64,000 nucleotides of DNA. It comes from Fulvia fulva (lineage: Eukaryota; Ascomycota; Dothideomycetes; Mycosphaerellales; Mycosphaerellaceae). Shown here piece after piece: positions 46,914 to 59,374 of the stretch. Both the position numbers and the translations under genes were made by a program. Location of the stretch: positions 558,001 through 622,000 of the forward strand of contig NC_063023.1 of the NCBI RefSeq assembly GCF_020509005.1, given 5' to 3'. The notes beneath the pieces are model-generated. The model worked only from the letters and a program-made list of their open reading frames with translations. It was not told where the DNA came from and did no database searches. Position 1 is the stretch's first letter, and the number at the start of each line of letters is the position of its first letter.

Positions 46914-49900
46914 AGTCGCTCCTACTATTTATATAGTATCTCGGTAGTATTACCGTACTATTATCTCGACTAGCTTAGTATATACTAAGTTAGTCTTAGT
47001 ACCGTATAATATACCTACTAACCTATATTTATAATACTCCTACTTAGGTCGTAAGGTAAGGAACGATTATTCCTACTATACTAGCTATAGCTATTACACG
47101 AAGGTCTAGAACTAGGGACCGGCTAGCGGTTTAGTTAAACTATCTACTACTATCTCCTTAGTATAGTAGTACTCTACTTTAATCTTCCTCTACTACTAGA
47201 GGTACCTAATAGAGTTATAGGTAACATTAATATACTTAGATCTTTCGTAGATATAGGCGTCCTTAACTAAGGTTAGAGCCGCCTAGTTATCCCCTATAAG
47301 GCGTACTAGTCTTAGTTCGTCGACGGTACTCTTATCGGCTAGGACTATTAGTTAGAAAGAGTAGTCTCCTACTAGCTCCGGGTAGTTTATCTCTCGGAGG
47401 ATAGCCGCTAGGAACTAGAATTACTCCGCGGCGGCGTTTATCGCTATAAACTCTACCTCTATAGTAGAGGTTACTATAGACTTTTGCTTCTTACTTATCT
47501 AGGATATAGGCGTACCGTATACTAGCTAGACATGTCCTAGAATTAAGACCTTATCTACTCGATCTATCGCGTAGTCGGAGTCTAAGTATCCGGTTAGGGT
47601 ACCGCTACTACGTCTAAATATTAACCCTAGGTCGGGGAACGACCTTAGGTATCTCGAGACCTTCTTTAGTACTTTTATATACCGCTTTATTAGATCCGCG
47701 ACATATATACTAGTTCTCCCGAGTAGGAAGGCTAGGTCCGGTCTCGTTATAGTTACTAGCTATATCTAGGTCCTATTATCGCTCTAGTAGTTATCCTTAC
47801 TATATCTCTTGTCGTTCGGAGCTATAGGACGGAGATTATCGTAACTATCTATTAGCGAGAGTATTAGGCTTGCCTTTTCTTTTGCTATATCTATTTTAGT
47901 AAGGGCTTTACGGATATAATAGCCCTAGTCGAGTTTTAGGGTACCGTTACGCCTATTACGAGTAATCTTTAGTCCTAGTAGTTTCTCCGGTTCCCTAAGA
48001 TCCTTAATCTTAAAGTATTACGTGAACTACTTCTTAAACTATTAGATGTCGGCTAACCTTAGTACTATAATAGGTATGTCGTGTATATAGATAAGTAGTA
48101 TAATGTCTCTCTTAGTATAAGTTAGGAGATATAGGTCTACCTCGGACTAGTAGAATCCTATTTTGACTAACGTAGCGATATAGAGCTTGTTCTAGTCTCT
48201 AGCTACCTACTTTAGGCCGTAGAGACTCCGGAGTACCTTAAGGACCGTATTCGGTAGGGTTTCGACTCCTAGTAGGGGTTTTATATAGATATCCTCGGTA
48301 AGATAGCTTTAGGTAAACGCGTTATTAACGTCGACCTAGTATATCTCGAGATCTCGCTCGTAAACTACTACTATAAAGACCCTTAGGGTGTTATAGCGTA
48401 CTATAGGTACGAATATCTCTTCGAAGTTAACGCCGAATTTCTATAAAAACCCTCTTATAATAAGTCTTGCCTTGAACTTTTCGATCGCTCCGCTAATAAG
48501 TCTCTTTACGTTAAAGACCTACTTAAAGGTAACTATATTCGCCCCCCTTAGAGCAATAGCCGTTTCCTAGGTATTATTACTTAAATACGAGAGTAGCTCG
48601 GTATCGATAGCGTCCTTCTATAAGTAGCCCTATTTAGGGTCCCCTACCGTAGCCTTATATATCTTCGGGATAGGTACTTCCTATTAGTAGGCGATACCGG
48701 GTCCGAATATAGTTAAGGCGTATTCTTAGACTTCGTCGAACAGTTCCTCTACCGTAGCTATAAATATACGTTCGTCGGTATTGGTAAGTCTATTCTTTAC
48801 CTATAGTAGTTAGTAGAACAAAGCTATTATAGCTTTATAGTGCTTAGCCTTATAGTCCTAGTCCTAGCCGTAGTTATTATTAGGATCTCTAGTCCTTTTC
48901 CTTCGGACGATTAGTTCCGGTAGCTCCGGGGTTTCCTCGATCTTCTTATAGTCCGCGATATTATCTAGTCTACCGGGAAGTCAGATATAGAGCGGTCTTA
49001 AGACAGTTAGACCTTTGTCCTTAGCCGTAGCAGGTTCGGTCTCTACGTAGGGAGCGGGGATTAGCTAGGTCGGTTCTTCTATAGAGGACTCGGCTACTTT
49101 AGTAGTAGAAAGTTAGGGTATTTTATACCCTATCTCGCTTACGTTACTCTCGTCGGGCCTAGGTATTATACTACGCGAGGATCGTAAGATTGCTATCGGG
49201 GTATCCGCTAGTCGCTAAACTAGTAGTAGTCGCGAGACCGCCGGTAGTCAACCGACTAGCCTTCGTTTAGGTACCCTACTAGGTTAGTTCGTAAAGGAGA
49301 TACCTAAGTCTAGATCTCCTCCCTTCTCGTTTTCGAACTAATCTACTTAGCTATACTACCTAATAGCTCGTATATCTAGCTCCTAGAACAACTATTACTT
49401 AGTCGATTAACCGTATCTAATGAAAACAGCTTCCTTATCCCGGTTTATTAACTTATACTATCGTAGCCCTTTTAGATATAATTTCGGTTCTACGTAAAGT
49501 ACTACCCTATAACCCTATACTCTTAGGTAATCTACCGTCGGTACTTTGCTAATAAATACTTCTTCCGGCGAAAGTTAGACACCGTTAAATAACGGTCCGT
49601 TCGGTAGTAGGTTACGTATAACCGTCTATACCTCTAGCGCTTTAGGCTAGAATTCTACCGGCATCCCCGATTCCTCGAGCATTACGCGGATCGCGTTCTC
49701 TAATACCTAGATTGACCTTTCTACCACTCCGTTTTATATAGAGTTATAAGTATCCGTCGTATCGTATTAAACCCCTAATTCTTTCTCCTATTCTTTTAGA
49801 ACTATTAGTAGCTTAGGTATATTATTACTCCGTACTACTCTTACGTAGCATTTCGATACTTTCTCTATAGTTAGCCGCTATTATTATAGTACTTACGGTA

Positions 49901-50597
49901 CGTCGGATTTGTTCTTAAGCGGGATTACCTACTTCTTTCTTAAGAAGTTATCTACGATCTCTAGCTAGTATTTAAAACCTAGCCTAGATGTCGCCTTTTT
50001 GAAGGGTCCGTAGATATCGATAGATATAAGCGCAAGTCTTTCGTTCTTTCGTTCTACGATAGCGCCTTTAAACTTCCGTATATTCGCGATAGAGTATACC
50101 TTATAGTTATACTCGTCCGGGATAGGAATCGGGTCCTTCTTATTACTTACCCTATAGACGTTCCGGAGCAATCCTTTACCTAGGTATACGAATCTTCTAT
50201 ACTAAAGCTCCTACTAATCCTCGGTAGTTACCGTAGCTAGAGCTTCCTCGTATAATATCTCCGGGGGTCTGTTATCTACCTAGTTTAGGGAGTCGGATAT
50301 TAAAGATACTACCGGTACCCCCCCTCGTAGTACTATTCGTACGATAGGCTTTCCGCTCTTATACTTAAGTATAAAGTTTAGAGGTTCGATATCGAATTAC
50401 TTACTAAACTGCCTCTATAAAACTAGATTAACTCCGAGATTAGGAACAAACAAGACTTTCTCTAGCGTAATTTATTTCCCTATTAGTCCTTCTATAGTTA
50501 CTATTCCTTTATAGAATATATCTAGGTACCCCCTACCGACTTTAATCACTTTCCTTCTCGTTGTTTCCTAAGCGATCTAAATAGAGACTTATTATAA
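46914..50597 (-). mobile_element. Cop-3: Ty1/copia relic, 5' part missing
   Basis: Minus-strand order from the right: protease (50,597-50,280, starting at the block equivalent to NKSLFR), integrase (50,200-48,900), RT (48,660-47,560), RNase H (47,480-47,110), then the beginning of a 3' LTR at about 47,038. Gyp-1 inserted in that LTR or its flank at 46,913. The right end stops at a LINE-B tail, and gag and the 5' LTR are not found beyond it. It is related to but distinct from Cop-1/Cop-2 and heavily RIPped. Confidence 0.8.
47110..50597 (-). pseudogene. Cop-3 polyprotein relic (protease-integrase-RT-RNase H)
   Basis: The best preserved stretch, 50,171-49,965, is still open and reads as the pre-integrase/integrase start (KKDPIPIPDEYN, then ERLALISIDIYGPF with the first catalytic Asp). 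RT landmarks: KARLIIRGF near 48,470, VNNAFT near 48,320, and a catalytic loop degraded to YIHD near 48,090. RNase H landmarks: EVEFIAIN near 47,455 and a terminal LTKPLAGP near 47,140. It is a pseudogene because of many TAG/TAA codons. Confidence 0.75.
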
Positions 50598-53151
50598 GTT
50601 ATATATAGATAGATAGATAGATATTTTATTAAGCTGTTATAGTGCCCTTTAGCCTATATAGCTATACTATCTTGTTTTTGTATATATAGAGGGGAAACCG
50701 TATTAGTGAAAACCCCTCCTCCTTCCCGCCTATCTTTTCCCCCTAGTTATCGTCTTAGATTTCCCTTATTAGGGGTACGCTAGTATTATAGGCCTGCCCT
50801 AATAACTACTCTATCTATAATCCCCCTAGCTTCCGCCTCTTGTCTATCTACTCCTCCGTCTCGCTAGCGAGGCTAAACTACTAGAGGTATCCCTACTATA
50901 GTATCTACCGAGAGATTCGGCGAATATTACCTTTGTCCCTAATAATTAACTTATAGTCTCTCCTTCCCGCTTAGTACCTCTAATTTCCCCTACCTCTTAC
51001 CTACTACGGGCATCGTAGTAGTATATATTCTAGGTTTTACGATAGGTAGCTACACTAGTAGGCTAGGCTATAGATATCTAGTACGTGTCTCCGAAATAGG
51101 TAGGCCCTTGATCTAATATATTCGGACCTAATTTGGATCGCTATACTTGCTTCGGCCCTTGTTAGGTCCCTATATAGCTAGTAATTGTGTCTCTAGAAGG
51201 CTTAGAGTACTATCGGGCCTATTGTCTTAGGGGGCTTCCTTTTCTAGTCCTACTCCTATAGGTAGCTCGCTATCTATTCCGCTAGGCTTTAGGTCTTAGC
51301 CTTACTACCGCCGGCCTAGCGAGTCCTACGCTCCTCCTCTTTTCGTGCTAGCTATTCGGTGCTTGTCTATACGGCCGTAAAGGTAGTAAGGTCATCCTCT
51401 TTTTAGCTTGTCCTATGTCCGGCCCCTCTCCGGTAGCGGCTTTCTATCTTATTCTTTACCTCCTAGATCGTAGTTTATACTAGGTAATCTATCGTCTTTG
51501 CCGCGTATTAAATTCTTATTCCCCGGATATATTGGCCGATTAGTAGTGTTCCTGTCTCTATTTCTACCGTACTTATTAACGTTGTCTTATATACGCCTAG
51601 TACCCTACGTAGGTTACCTACCTATATCCTATTTAGAGGTTACTCTATCTGTTTCGAGATCGGCTTGCCTACGCCTCCTATTCCCTAAATCTATACCCCG
51701 TATAATATAGCTAGTCTAACGATCGCCTTATATATTACTCTTGCCTTATCGAATATTACTCCCTATATAGACGCCGTAAGCCTCTTTATCGAGGCTTTGT
51801 TAACTTACGCTCGACTCTAGGCTTTCTTAATCTATATATTCTAGCTTAGCTTCGGGTCGAGCTAGATCCCTAGTACTTATAGCTCCGCTAATAGCTTAGT
51901 CTTATAGCCTTAGATTCTTACCGCCGCCTTTATATTATAGTATGTTCTCGCTTTACTAAAGTATATAAGTTAGTACTCTTTAGGGGCGAACTGGGCACTA
52001 TACTTCTTTACCTACTCCTCGTATTTCTTATACCTATCTTTAAGGAGGCGATAGTTCTCTTCTATCGAGTCTAACTAGGCTAGAATGTTTATGTCGTCTA
52101 CGAATCCCGGTACTAAGGTTTACGGAGAGGTGAGTAGGGGGATTAGATTAGACATAAATATTAGAAACAGGATAGGGGAGAGAGTAGATCCCTAAGGTAT
52201 CCTAGCCTCTACCTTTACCGGGTCGGACGTATAACTTCCTAGGACTAGGTACGTCGTCCGTTCCTAGAGAAAGGAGTAGACGAACTTCGTTACCTACTAG
52301 GGATGCCTTTCTACTATAGGATATATATTAGCCTTTAGTATAAGTCGTTATCGAAGGCTCCTACGATGTCGAGGGATAGTAAGGACGCCGCTCGGTTCCT
52401 ACCGTAGTACTAGAGGGTCTGAATTTGCGCCGTAATTAGCTCTATTACTATTAGTGTCGATCGCTAGCTTCTTCCCCCTATCTATATTACTAGGAGTACG
52501 TAGTTGTCCTCGGCTAGCTACGTAAGTCTCTAGGCTACTATCTTTTCTAGGACCTTCCCTATCGTGTTTAGAAGTACGATTAGTCTATACGATTTGGGCT
52601 AAGTATAGTCCTCCTTCTATAGCTTACGTAGTACTACTATTATAGACTCTCTATACAGCTTCGGGTGATACCCTAGCCGTAGGTACGCGGTAAATAGGTT
52701 TATAAGGCTCGGCGCGATCTCTTCTCTATACTCTTTTAGTAGTATGTTTAGTATCCTATCTAGGCCTAGGGCTTTTCGTCCTTTTAGCTTACTTATAACT
52801 CCTATTACTATATTAGAGCTAACTGCCTAATCTATGTCTAGGGGTTCCGGGTATATACTCGGGTCGATGTCCGTAAGGTCTACCTCTACTTACGTCGAAA
52901 AGAAATAGTCGGCTAATACTTTTGCCTTATCCCGGGGCGTAGCCTAGGCAATCCCTTCGCGGTCTACGATTAGAGGGAAGTGAGGGGTTTATTGCTCTTT
53001 AGGTAGTCGTACCTATTTAGCAAGTCTCTATATCTATTCCGGGTTTTCTATAACGAGCCCGATCGTCGCTCTCTAGTCCTATAGCTTATTACGTCTTATC
53101 TATACCTTCTTCTCTTATGTCGCGCGATAGTATTACTCCTACGTCTCTTAG
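50598..53151 (-). mobile_element. LINE-B 3' part, fused to module X
   Basis: About 2.55 kb of LINE-B on the minus strand. The tail lies at 50,598-50,615, the C-terminal finger remnant near 50,990, and the catalytic FVDDINIL near 52,080-52,110. The 5' portion joins X at 53,151/53,152. The flanks (Cop-3 protease on the left, Fot1-like transposase on the right) share only tatata, so I do not claim a TSD. Confidence 0.85.
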
Positions 53152-54228
53152 TAAGGAAGGAATCGTATTTAGTAAACTAGCTACGAGATAAGCTAATAAG
53201 TCTTAACCGCGCTTTCCTACTTATCTAGTACTACCGTATAGCTTCGTTTCGAGAGGTTAGCCCGGAGTAAAAGCTTCCCTCTACGCCCTCCCTCCCTATT
53301 TACTCCTTAAGCCAATATCTACCTCTATAGGCCTAAGCCCTTTAGTACTCTCTATTAACCGATATACGTATCCGTCCTCTCGGGCTATATAGATAGTATT
53401 AGCCGTCGCTACTAGTATATACTACGCCCTAGGTTTTGACGCCCTTCGCGTTACCGTAGCCTATCTCTAGAAAGCGGCCGTCTATACCTCGTAGGTTTGC
53501 TCGGGGTATATACTACGCCGGGTAGCGTACTCCTTACGTTTCTACCTACTAACTAATATAAAGTTCCTTATTACCCTACCCTCGATCCTCCCCGATTATA
53601 GAACTAATCTACTCGTATTATACGTCTTTTCCCCGTCCTAATAGCCGTCTTTTTCTTACTTAGGCTATCGTCTTTTCCTCGTCGTAGTCTACTATATTAG
53701 ACTAGGTACGTTATATAGCGGAATAGGTAGTGCCTTAGGCAAAACCCTCGTTCCTATACTAGGTACTTAATAGGCCCTTATAGGCTTCGTCGCGTATCTA
53801 CCTACCCTACGTATTACCCGCTAGTAAACACTAGATTATTTCGTAGTCCGCTCGACGCCGTCGTATAGTCCGCTTAGTTATTGTTCTATAGTCCGCTCGT
53901 CTACTATTCGTCGCTCGGCCCGCTCGGTTTACGGTCTCTAGAGGTAAAAATTCTATACTTATACTAGAGGTGTCCTATCGAGCGTATAGGCCACGGTTCC
54001 GCGCCCTTCTTATACGTAGAAAGAAGAGGGACTCGCTCCCGATACGAGTATACGCTCGTCGGATAGTTTTTATACCCGTTTTACTAGTAGTCCTCTATTT
54101 ACCGCGGCTTCGCCTACGTTACGCGTCCGTCGCGCCTACGACGCTCTAGCGTAAGAATACTTAGCTCTCTCGTAGTAAGACGAGAGGTTCGTAGCCGACA
54201 CTACGTATAGGTAATTCTCGTCGTCGAC
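53152..54228 (-). repeat. Module X, copy 3 (fused to LINE-B)
   Basis: 1,077 bp on the minus strand with the same ends as the other two copies, but attached to LINE-B instead of LINE-A. It shows that X joins different LINE families at one fixed X 3' end. Confidence 0.88.
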
Positions 54229-55135
54229 TATATAAGGAATATAAGATCTTAGCCCTATATATACTATTATACGCCTCGTACTTACTCTAGCTATTAGATA
54301 TAGGTTGCTATTCGCCTTTAAGGAAGGTATACGGTACTTAGCTCTCGGGCTTAGTACGCTAGCGTATTACTTATATCGATAAAGTAGAGTTTCTACGCGC
54401 CTTCCGGGTAGCCTATAACGCTATATTTAGATAGGAGAACATCCTATCGAGCTTTAGAGGCGCTAGTTTAGTTCTATTTAATCTATAGGTAGTAATAGAC
54501 AAGCTTAATATTAAGCTACGTACGCTAACCCCTATAGCTCCGGACTCTACCCCTTAGGAGTCGAAGACACTATAAACTATAAAAGAATTCGACTCTTAAT
54601 TAATACTAGTAACGAACAAAATACGTACCCGGGCAGGTTTATCGCTAAACTCGTTATAGGAAGGGGTGTATTAGCTTGTGAAAGGGAGTAGAGAGATAGC
54701 GTATTAGATAGCTCTTATACGAAGCGAGATTAGTAAGCTACGTAAGTCTAACAAGGCCCTTATATAGCGGAAAGTACGAAAGCGTAAGTATATTTAGTCT
54801 AGAGGGTCTCTAACCTTCGATAAGGCGTCGTAATTAATACTTCTAGAGGATACTAGGAGGTAGGAAGTGAGTAGAGAGTCGCTAGATAGTATTCGGCTAG
54901 TACTAAGGCTACGAGGCTATAAGCAATATAGCGAGTCGGGGTATAACGTACGTACCTATTAAGTTGACTTGCTAGATAGCGAAGAATCTGAAGAGGAATT
55001 GTCCTCCTAGTAACGATTCTATAGGATGTCGTCGTATTAAGATACCGTCGTAATTAAAGTAGAAGTAGTATAGTTCTTAGTAAAAGTGGCCCGCTAGGTA
55101 GTGTGGCCCGCTCGGTAGTGAAGTACGTTATAATT
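54229..55135 (+). pseudogene. Fot1/pogo-like transposase C-terminal relic (Tc1-mariner superfamily)
   Basis: Forward RIPped remnant of a DDE_1-type transposase. Recognisable blocks are ILALYILLYASYLL followed by LDIGCYSPLRKVYG (family consensus has HSSHLLQPLDVGCF), then HIDKVEFLRAFR-like, ENILSSFRGA, VIDKLNIKLRTLTPIAP and a basic C-terminal tail near 54,760-54,830. The catalytic core N-terminal to this is absent, cut at 54,228 by module X. Possible terminal sequence lies near 55,085-55,125, where gtggcccgct(a/c)ggtagt is repeated in tandem. RIP ends here. The element is dead. Confidence 0.75.
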
Positions 55136-55949
55136 AATCGCAAAGTAATGTATAACTAGTATGTTTCTACCTCCACCTTATCAATGTATATCTAAATAGA
55201 GTATAGCACCGGGCCTTGTCCGGCGCCGCTGTTGCTAGCGGGGAAAGAACAACTCGTTTCGCGTCCTGCATCAACCTCGCCTCTTTCACCCATCTTCATC
55301 AGCAGAGGTAGCAGGCCAGACCCGCTATAGCTCTTCATGTCATGCTCTGGCAGAAGGCCGCAAGTAGTATGTGTGGCAACAATCGCCTCGGAAACGACAA
55401 GGCGTCTGGCTATTGGAGGCAGTCAGAATTGATGGTCAGGCAATACTCTCGGTGCCGTACCAGCTCGAAGAGAGCTCTGCCAGTCTTGACTGTGCATCAA
55501 GGGTTGGACAGCCCTTCGGTGCTCGCGGCAAGCATCCAGATGTTCGGACGGCTCGTGATCAACCAAGACGCACCAATAGAACAAGCTCACTACTGGCCGA
55601 TCCCATCACAGTCCTGGGACGTAGTCGGAGATTAGTCCCCAATGATGCCGTCGAGCACAGGCTCGAACCGATTATCCCCCGCTCAGGTCCAGCCATGCAC
55701 CTTGTCGAACACGAGATCCCGGGTCCCCATGGGGAAGTGACCAGGAACGAAAGGCTATCTCAAGTAATTGAGATTCTCGATCTTGGGTCATAAGGTTGTA
55801 GTGTCAGTTTTTCCTTCGATGTGTCGGAGCTTGAACCACCACCATTCAACTCTCCGTACGCTCAACGACACAACTGTTGTCGGTCTGGCTGTCTTGTTGC
55901 ATGCTACATATCTCTCCTCCACTGGACAACATTCAACGCTATCGACAAG
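55136..55949. other. Border region, no gene assigned
   Basis: Base composition becomes normal, with CpA and TpG frequent from about 55,150. Overlapping forward frames at 55,342-55,635 and 55,371-55,793 stay open for about 100-140 codons but match no family I recognise. The reverse frames are no better. It may be a decayed exon, 5' flank of the transporter, or chance open frames. Confidence 0.4.
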
Positions 55950-58010
55950 ATGGTGGCAGGAGCTGGCATAGCCATCGGAGCGGCTGCTGTTCGGCGCCAA
56001 GAATTGACTGGGAAGAGAGGAGTCGCATCGTTGATGCAAAATAAGAAGGCTTTCTTCATCGCCGTCTTTGCATCGTGAGCGTTGATGATCACGCAAAAGT
56101 ATCCCAGTAGTGAAGACTGACGTGTAGGTAGCTTCGAACGTCTCCTGTATGGCTACCAGCAAGGCGTACTGGGGCAGGCTCTAGTCATGCCAGGCTTCGT
56201 GAGAATCTATTGACCACATTGACTCCGAAGAGAACTGAACGTGTTCACAGATCGCCGCCTTTCCTACAGTCCACAACTCCTCAGCAGCGACCGGCTGGGG
56301 AGGCGCATTGACGAGCGGGATACTCTGCGAAGTGTTCTCACGCAAGCACACTTTACTTTGGGGAGCAATGTGGATGACCCTCGGCAGCTATCTGGCTGCC
56401 GGTGCAGTCGTCAATTCACCTGCCTAACTCTTTGCCGGACGGTTCTTCACAGGCATCGGGGTCGGGACTCTCAGTGCCATTGGGTACGCTCTGTGATGCA
56501 ACTCGGCGGTTGGTTGACGCTAACACATACAGACCGTTGTACAACGCGGAGCTTGCGCCACCTGAAGTTCGAGGATTCCTCGTCGCCCTACAGCAACTGA
56601 CTACCACTGTCGGTATTTTCTTGGCGTACTGGATCGCATATGGTACATCGCACATCGACGGCGGCAGCTCACAATGGGCTTGGCGTATCCCACTTCTTGT
56701 CCAAGGCATCCCCGCGATCATCCTTGCTGTTGGCGTCTGGTTCTTGCGATTCAGTCCGCGGTTATTGATGAACAAGAGAAGAGAAGAGGAAGCTCTAAAA
56801 ACATTGGCGAACCTTCGCGGGCTGCCGGATGATCACGAGCTCGTTCAAGTCGAGCTGCTCGAGAGCAAGGCAGAGGTCCTTTTCGAACGCAAGCCCTTCG
56901 CTAAGCAGTTTCCGGACGTCAAGATCGATAGCATCTTTCGCCGAGAGATCGCTCAGTACGTCACCATCTTCCGTAATAAGGACTCGTTCAAGCGTGTGGC
57001 GCTCGGCAGCTTGGTTATGTTCTTTCAACAGTGGTCCGGTATCGACTCCAATAAGTTGATACCACCTCTCGCCTCTCATCACAAGCTATCTACTGACCCC
57101 ACAACCAGTCATTTATTATGCTCCCATCATCTTTCAGAATCTGGGTCTCACCAGTACAAGCACCAGTCTGCTGGCCACTGGCATCACAGGAGTCATCAAT
57201 GTTGCCGTCACGATACCGGCGATCATGGTATTAGACCGATTCGGTCGCAAGACACTGGGCATATCCAGCAGTATCGGGATGTTCATCTGCCTACTGTCTG
57301 TCGGCATCATCGTTGCAGTAGGATCAACCGTTATCGAATTTGGCTTCTGAGGCTGACCTTGTACAGACATGCGGCCATGATTGGCCCAGCCATGTAGCAG
57401 CTGGCTGGGTTGCAGTCATCTTCGGTTGGCTGTACATCGTCAACATAGCATATGATTTGGGTCCAGTCTCGTGGACCTTGATAGCTGAGATCTTCCCACT
57501 GTCAATCAGAGCAAAGGGAACCTCAATCAGCGCCAGCAGTAATTAGATGAAGTAAGAACACCAGACTATTTTGGACTGCTCAAGACTGACTGAGGCTACA
57601 GCAACTTCGTCATCGCTTTCATCACTCCGCCAATGCTAGAAGGAATCGATTGGTTGGTAACATGTTAATGGCGCCTCTTTTGCATCTGGACTGACATAAT
57701 GTAGGGGAACCTACATCTTCTTCTCTTTCTGGTGTCTGGCTGGCGCCGCTTTCTTGTGGTTCTTCAATCCAGAGAGTGAGTTCAGCTGACCTGAACACTC
57801 TTACTTTTGCAATGTGTCAAGCTGACCACTTATCTAGCTGTTGGGGAAGAAATGGATGCTGCTTTTGGAAGTCATAGCAGTCAGGAAGACATGGACGAGC
57901 TGTGCCGGATTCTGCAAGAGATAGGCCTCGTAGACCTTCTCACGCGCGACCATCAGGTACCATCCGACGAGAAGGACGGCACGACGTATACGGAGGTCAA
58001 GGTGGTTTAA
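55950..58010 (+). pseudogene. Decayed MFS sugar/quinate-type transporter
   Basis: Homologous to fungal sugar-porter permeases of the quinate/hexose type (12 TM helices, plasma membrane). Blocks in order: AAAVRRQELTGKRG near 55,990; LLYGYQQGVLGQALVM near 56,150; EVFSRKHTLLWGAMW near 56,320; LFAGRFFTGIGVGT near 56,430; AELAPPEVRGFLVALQQL near 56,550; GSLVMFFQQWSGIDS near 57,010; IYYAPIIFQNLGLTS near 57,115; LDRFGRKTLG near 57,235; EIFPLSIRAKGTSI near 57,490; EEMDAAFGS near 57,850. Introns fit at 56,075-56,131 and 57,051-57,108, but the second donor reads AT instead of GT. In-frame stops include TGA near 56,202, TAA near 56,418 and TAG at 57,544 where Trp is expected. The region around 56,200-56,540 is frameshifted. 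It is probably non-functional. Confidence 0.85.
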
Positions 58011-58461
58011 GCAGCCACCACAGAGTTCAACGACGGCAAGACGAGCGGCTGAAACTTGTGCCGACATAGAAAGGAAGAATGCTCGATCTCGAAGTCGACC
58101 CTTTTGCAGCACCACACTGCGACTTCAATGACTCAGCCTGTTCTCGTTCCATTCAATTATCAACGGACATGGGAGCCGCCGAGTGCTTGGCTGAGCTCGT
58201 TGCAGTAAGCGCCGCGTGCGACTGATCAGTCGCTGCTCCGCGAACCGGAAGACTTTTAAGGACTTCTGATCAAGACGCTGCAAAGTCCTTGTGCCACGGC
58301 GAGAAAGACTCACAGCTCCGGTAACAGTATGCGGAGGACGCTTCAATATGGTATGCTATAGCTATCGGCACATACTGCCTCGCCCGCCAGAATATCCTCG
58401 CGCCTCCCACGGCGCTCGAGGGTCCACAGTTGTGTGTCCTGCCTAGCTGACCATCGCCCTT
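58011..58461. other. Intergenic, tail-to-tail between transporter relic and SDR gene
   Basis: About 450 bp between the C-terminal end of the transporter relic (+) and the stop codon of the SDR gene (-). Open frames on both strands look like chance. Nothing recognisable. Confidence 0.5.
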
Positions 58462-59374
58462 TTAACAGACTGCAAACTTGTTAGCTGAAGCTTCTACAAG
58501 TCCTGGAGGAAGATAACTTACTACCAATAACACCATTCACAGGTATATCAATGGAAGTCGTATAACTCGCAGCATCACTGAGCAAATACACATACGCACC
58601 CCCCAACTCTTCAACCTCCGCCAACCTCGGCATACCCCCATAATACTTCAACTGCTGCTCCCAATCCGGCTGCTGCGGAACCCAATATGTCATCGCAGTA
58701 TTAACAAGACCAGGCGAAACAGAGTTGACACGAATATTGTACTGCGCCCACTCCATCGCAAGCGTGTGGGTCATGTTGCGCACACCAGCTTTGCTAGCAC
58801 CGTATGGAGCCGAGGGAACGCGTTTATTCGGACGATAAGAAGCCATGGAAGCTGTGAAGACAATACTGCCTTTCACGCCTAGCTTAATGAAAGCTCGTGC
58901 CGCGACGCGGGCACAGTAGAAGGAGCCGAAGAGGTTGATGGAGAAGAGCTGATTCAGTTCCTCCTCCGTAAAGTCAAGAGCCGCCTTATGATTCGTTCGG
59001 CCGGCATTGACGACCATACCGCTGAGAGTTCCCGCTTGCTCGATGATTTGGTCGACGGCTTTGGTCGCGCTGGCTTCGCTGGTTACGTCCGCTTTGATGG
59101 CATGGAGCTTTCCTGGGTATTTCTTTTGAACTGCGAGGAAGTCCTCGCCGGCGTCGCCGATGTCGATTGAGAACACGTGTTCGGCACCGTTGCTGAGGCA
59201 GGAGTTTGCTATGCCGAGGCCGATACCCCTGTTGGCGCCGGTGATGGCGATGACTTTTCCGGCGAGCTGGATTTGTGTGACTGGCGTGGCGGTTGTGGTC
59301 GAAGTACTTGCAGATGGGGTTGATGTGTGAGGCACATTACCGTTGACAGCCTCCGATGTTCCATTGGCAGTCAT
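58462..59374 (-). CDS. Short-chain dehydrogenase/reductase (sorbose reductase/mannitol dehydrogenase-like), 2 exons
   Basis: Exon 1 is 59,374-58,522 and exon 2 is 58,469-58,462 (8 nt, ending TAA). The 52-bp intron (58,470-58,521) has GTAAGT, a GCTAAC branch site and TTGCAG. The product is 286 aa. A Ser/Thr-rich N-terminal tail (1-35) precedes a Rossmann fold: cofactor motif TGANRGIG at 45-52, NAG at 123-125, Ser176/Ser179, and Tyr191 and Lys195 in YGASK. The IRVNSVSPG block at 214-222 and the near-terminal ASYTTSIDIPVNGV resemble classical fungal NADP(H) polyol/ketose reductases such as L-sorbose reductase. It likely interconverts a sugar or polyol with its ketose in the cytosol, but the substrate cannot be read from sequence. 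Unspliced reading would add a spurious C-terminus of about 14 residues. Probably intact. Confidence 0.88.

Noticed and set aside
50586..54234. TSD for the X-LINE-B copy
   Set aside because: Only tatata is shared between flanks, and that is common in RIPped DNA. The flanks belong to different elements.
1..55135. A centromere
   Set aside because: Dense RIPped retroelements fit a pericentromere, subtelomere or any gene-poor island. No telomeric repeat or centromere-specific sequence is visible, so sequence alone cannot decide.
55371..55793. 140-codon forward frame near the border as a gene
   Set aside because: Another frame on the same strand is equally open, no domain is recognisable and no splice pattern supports it.
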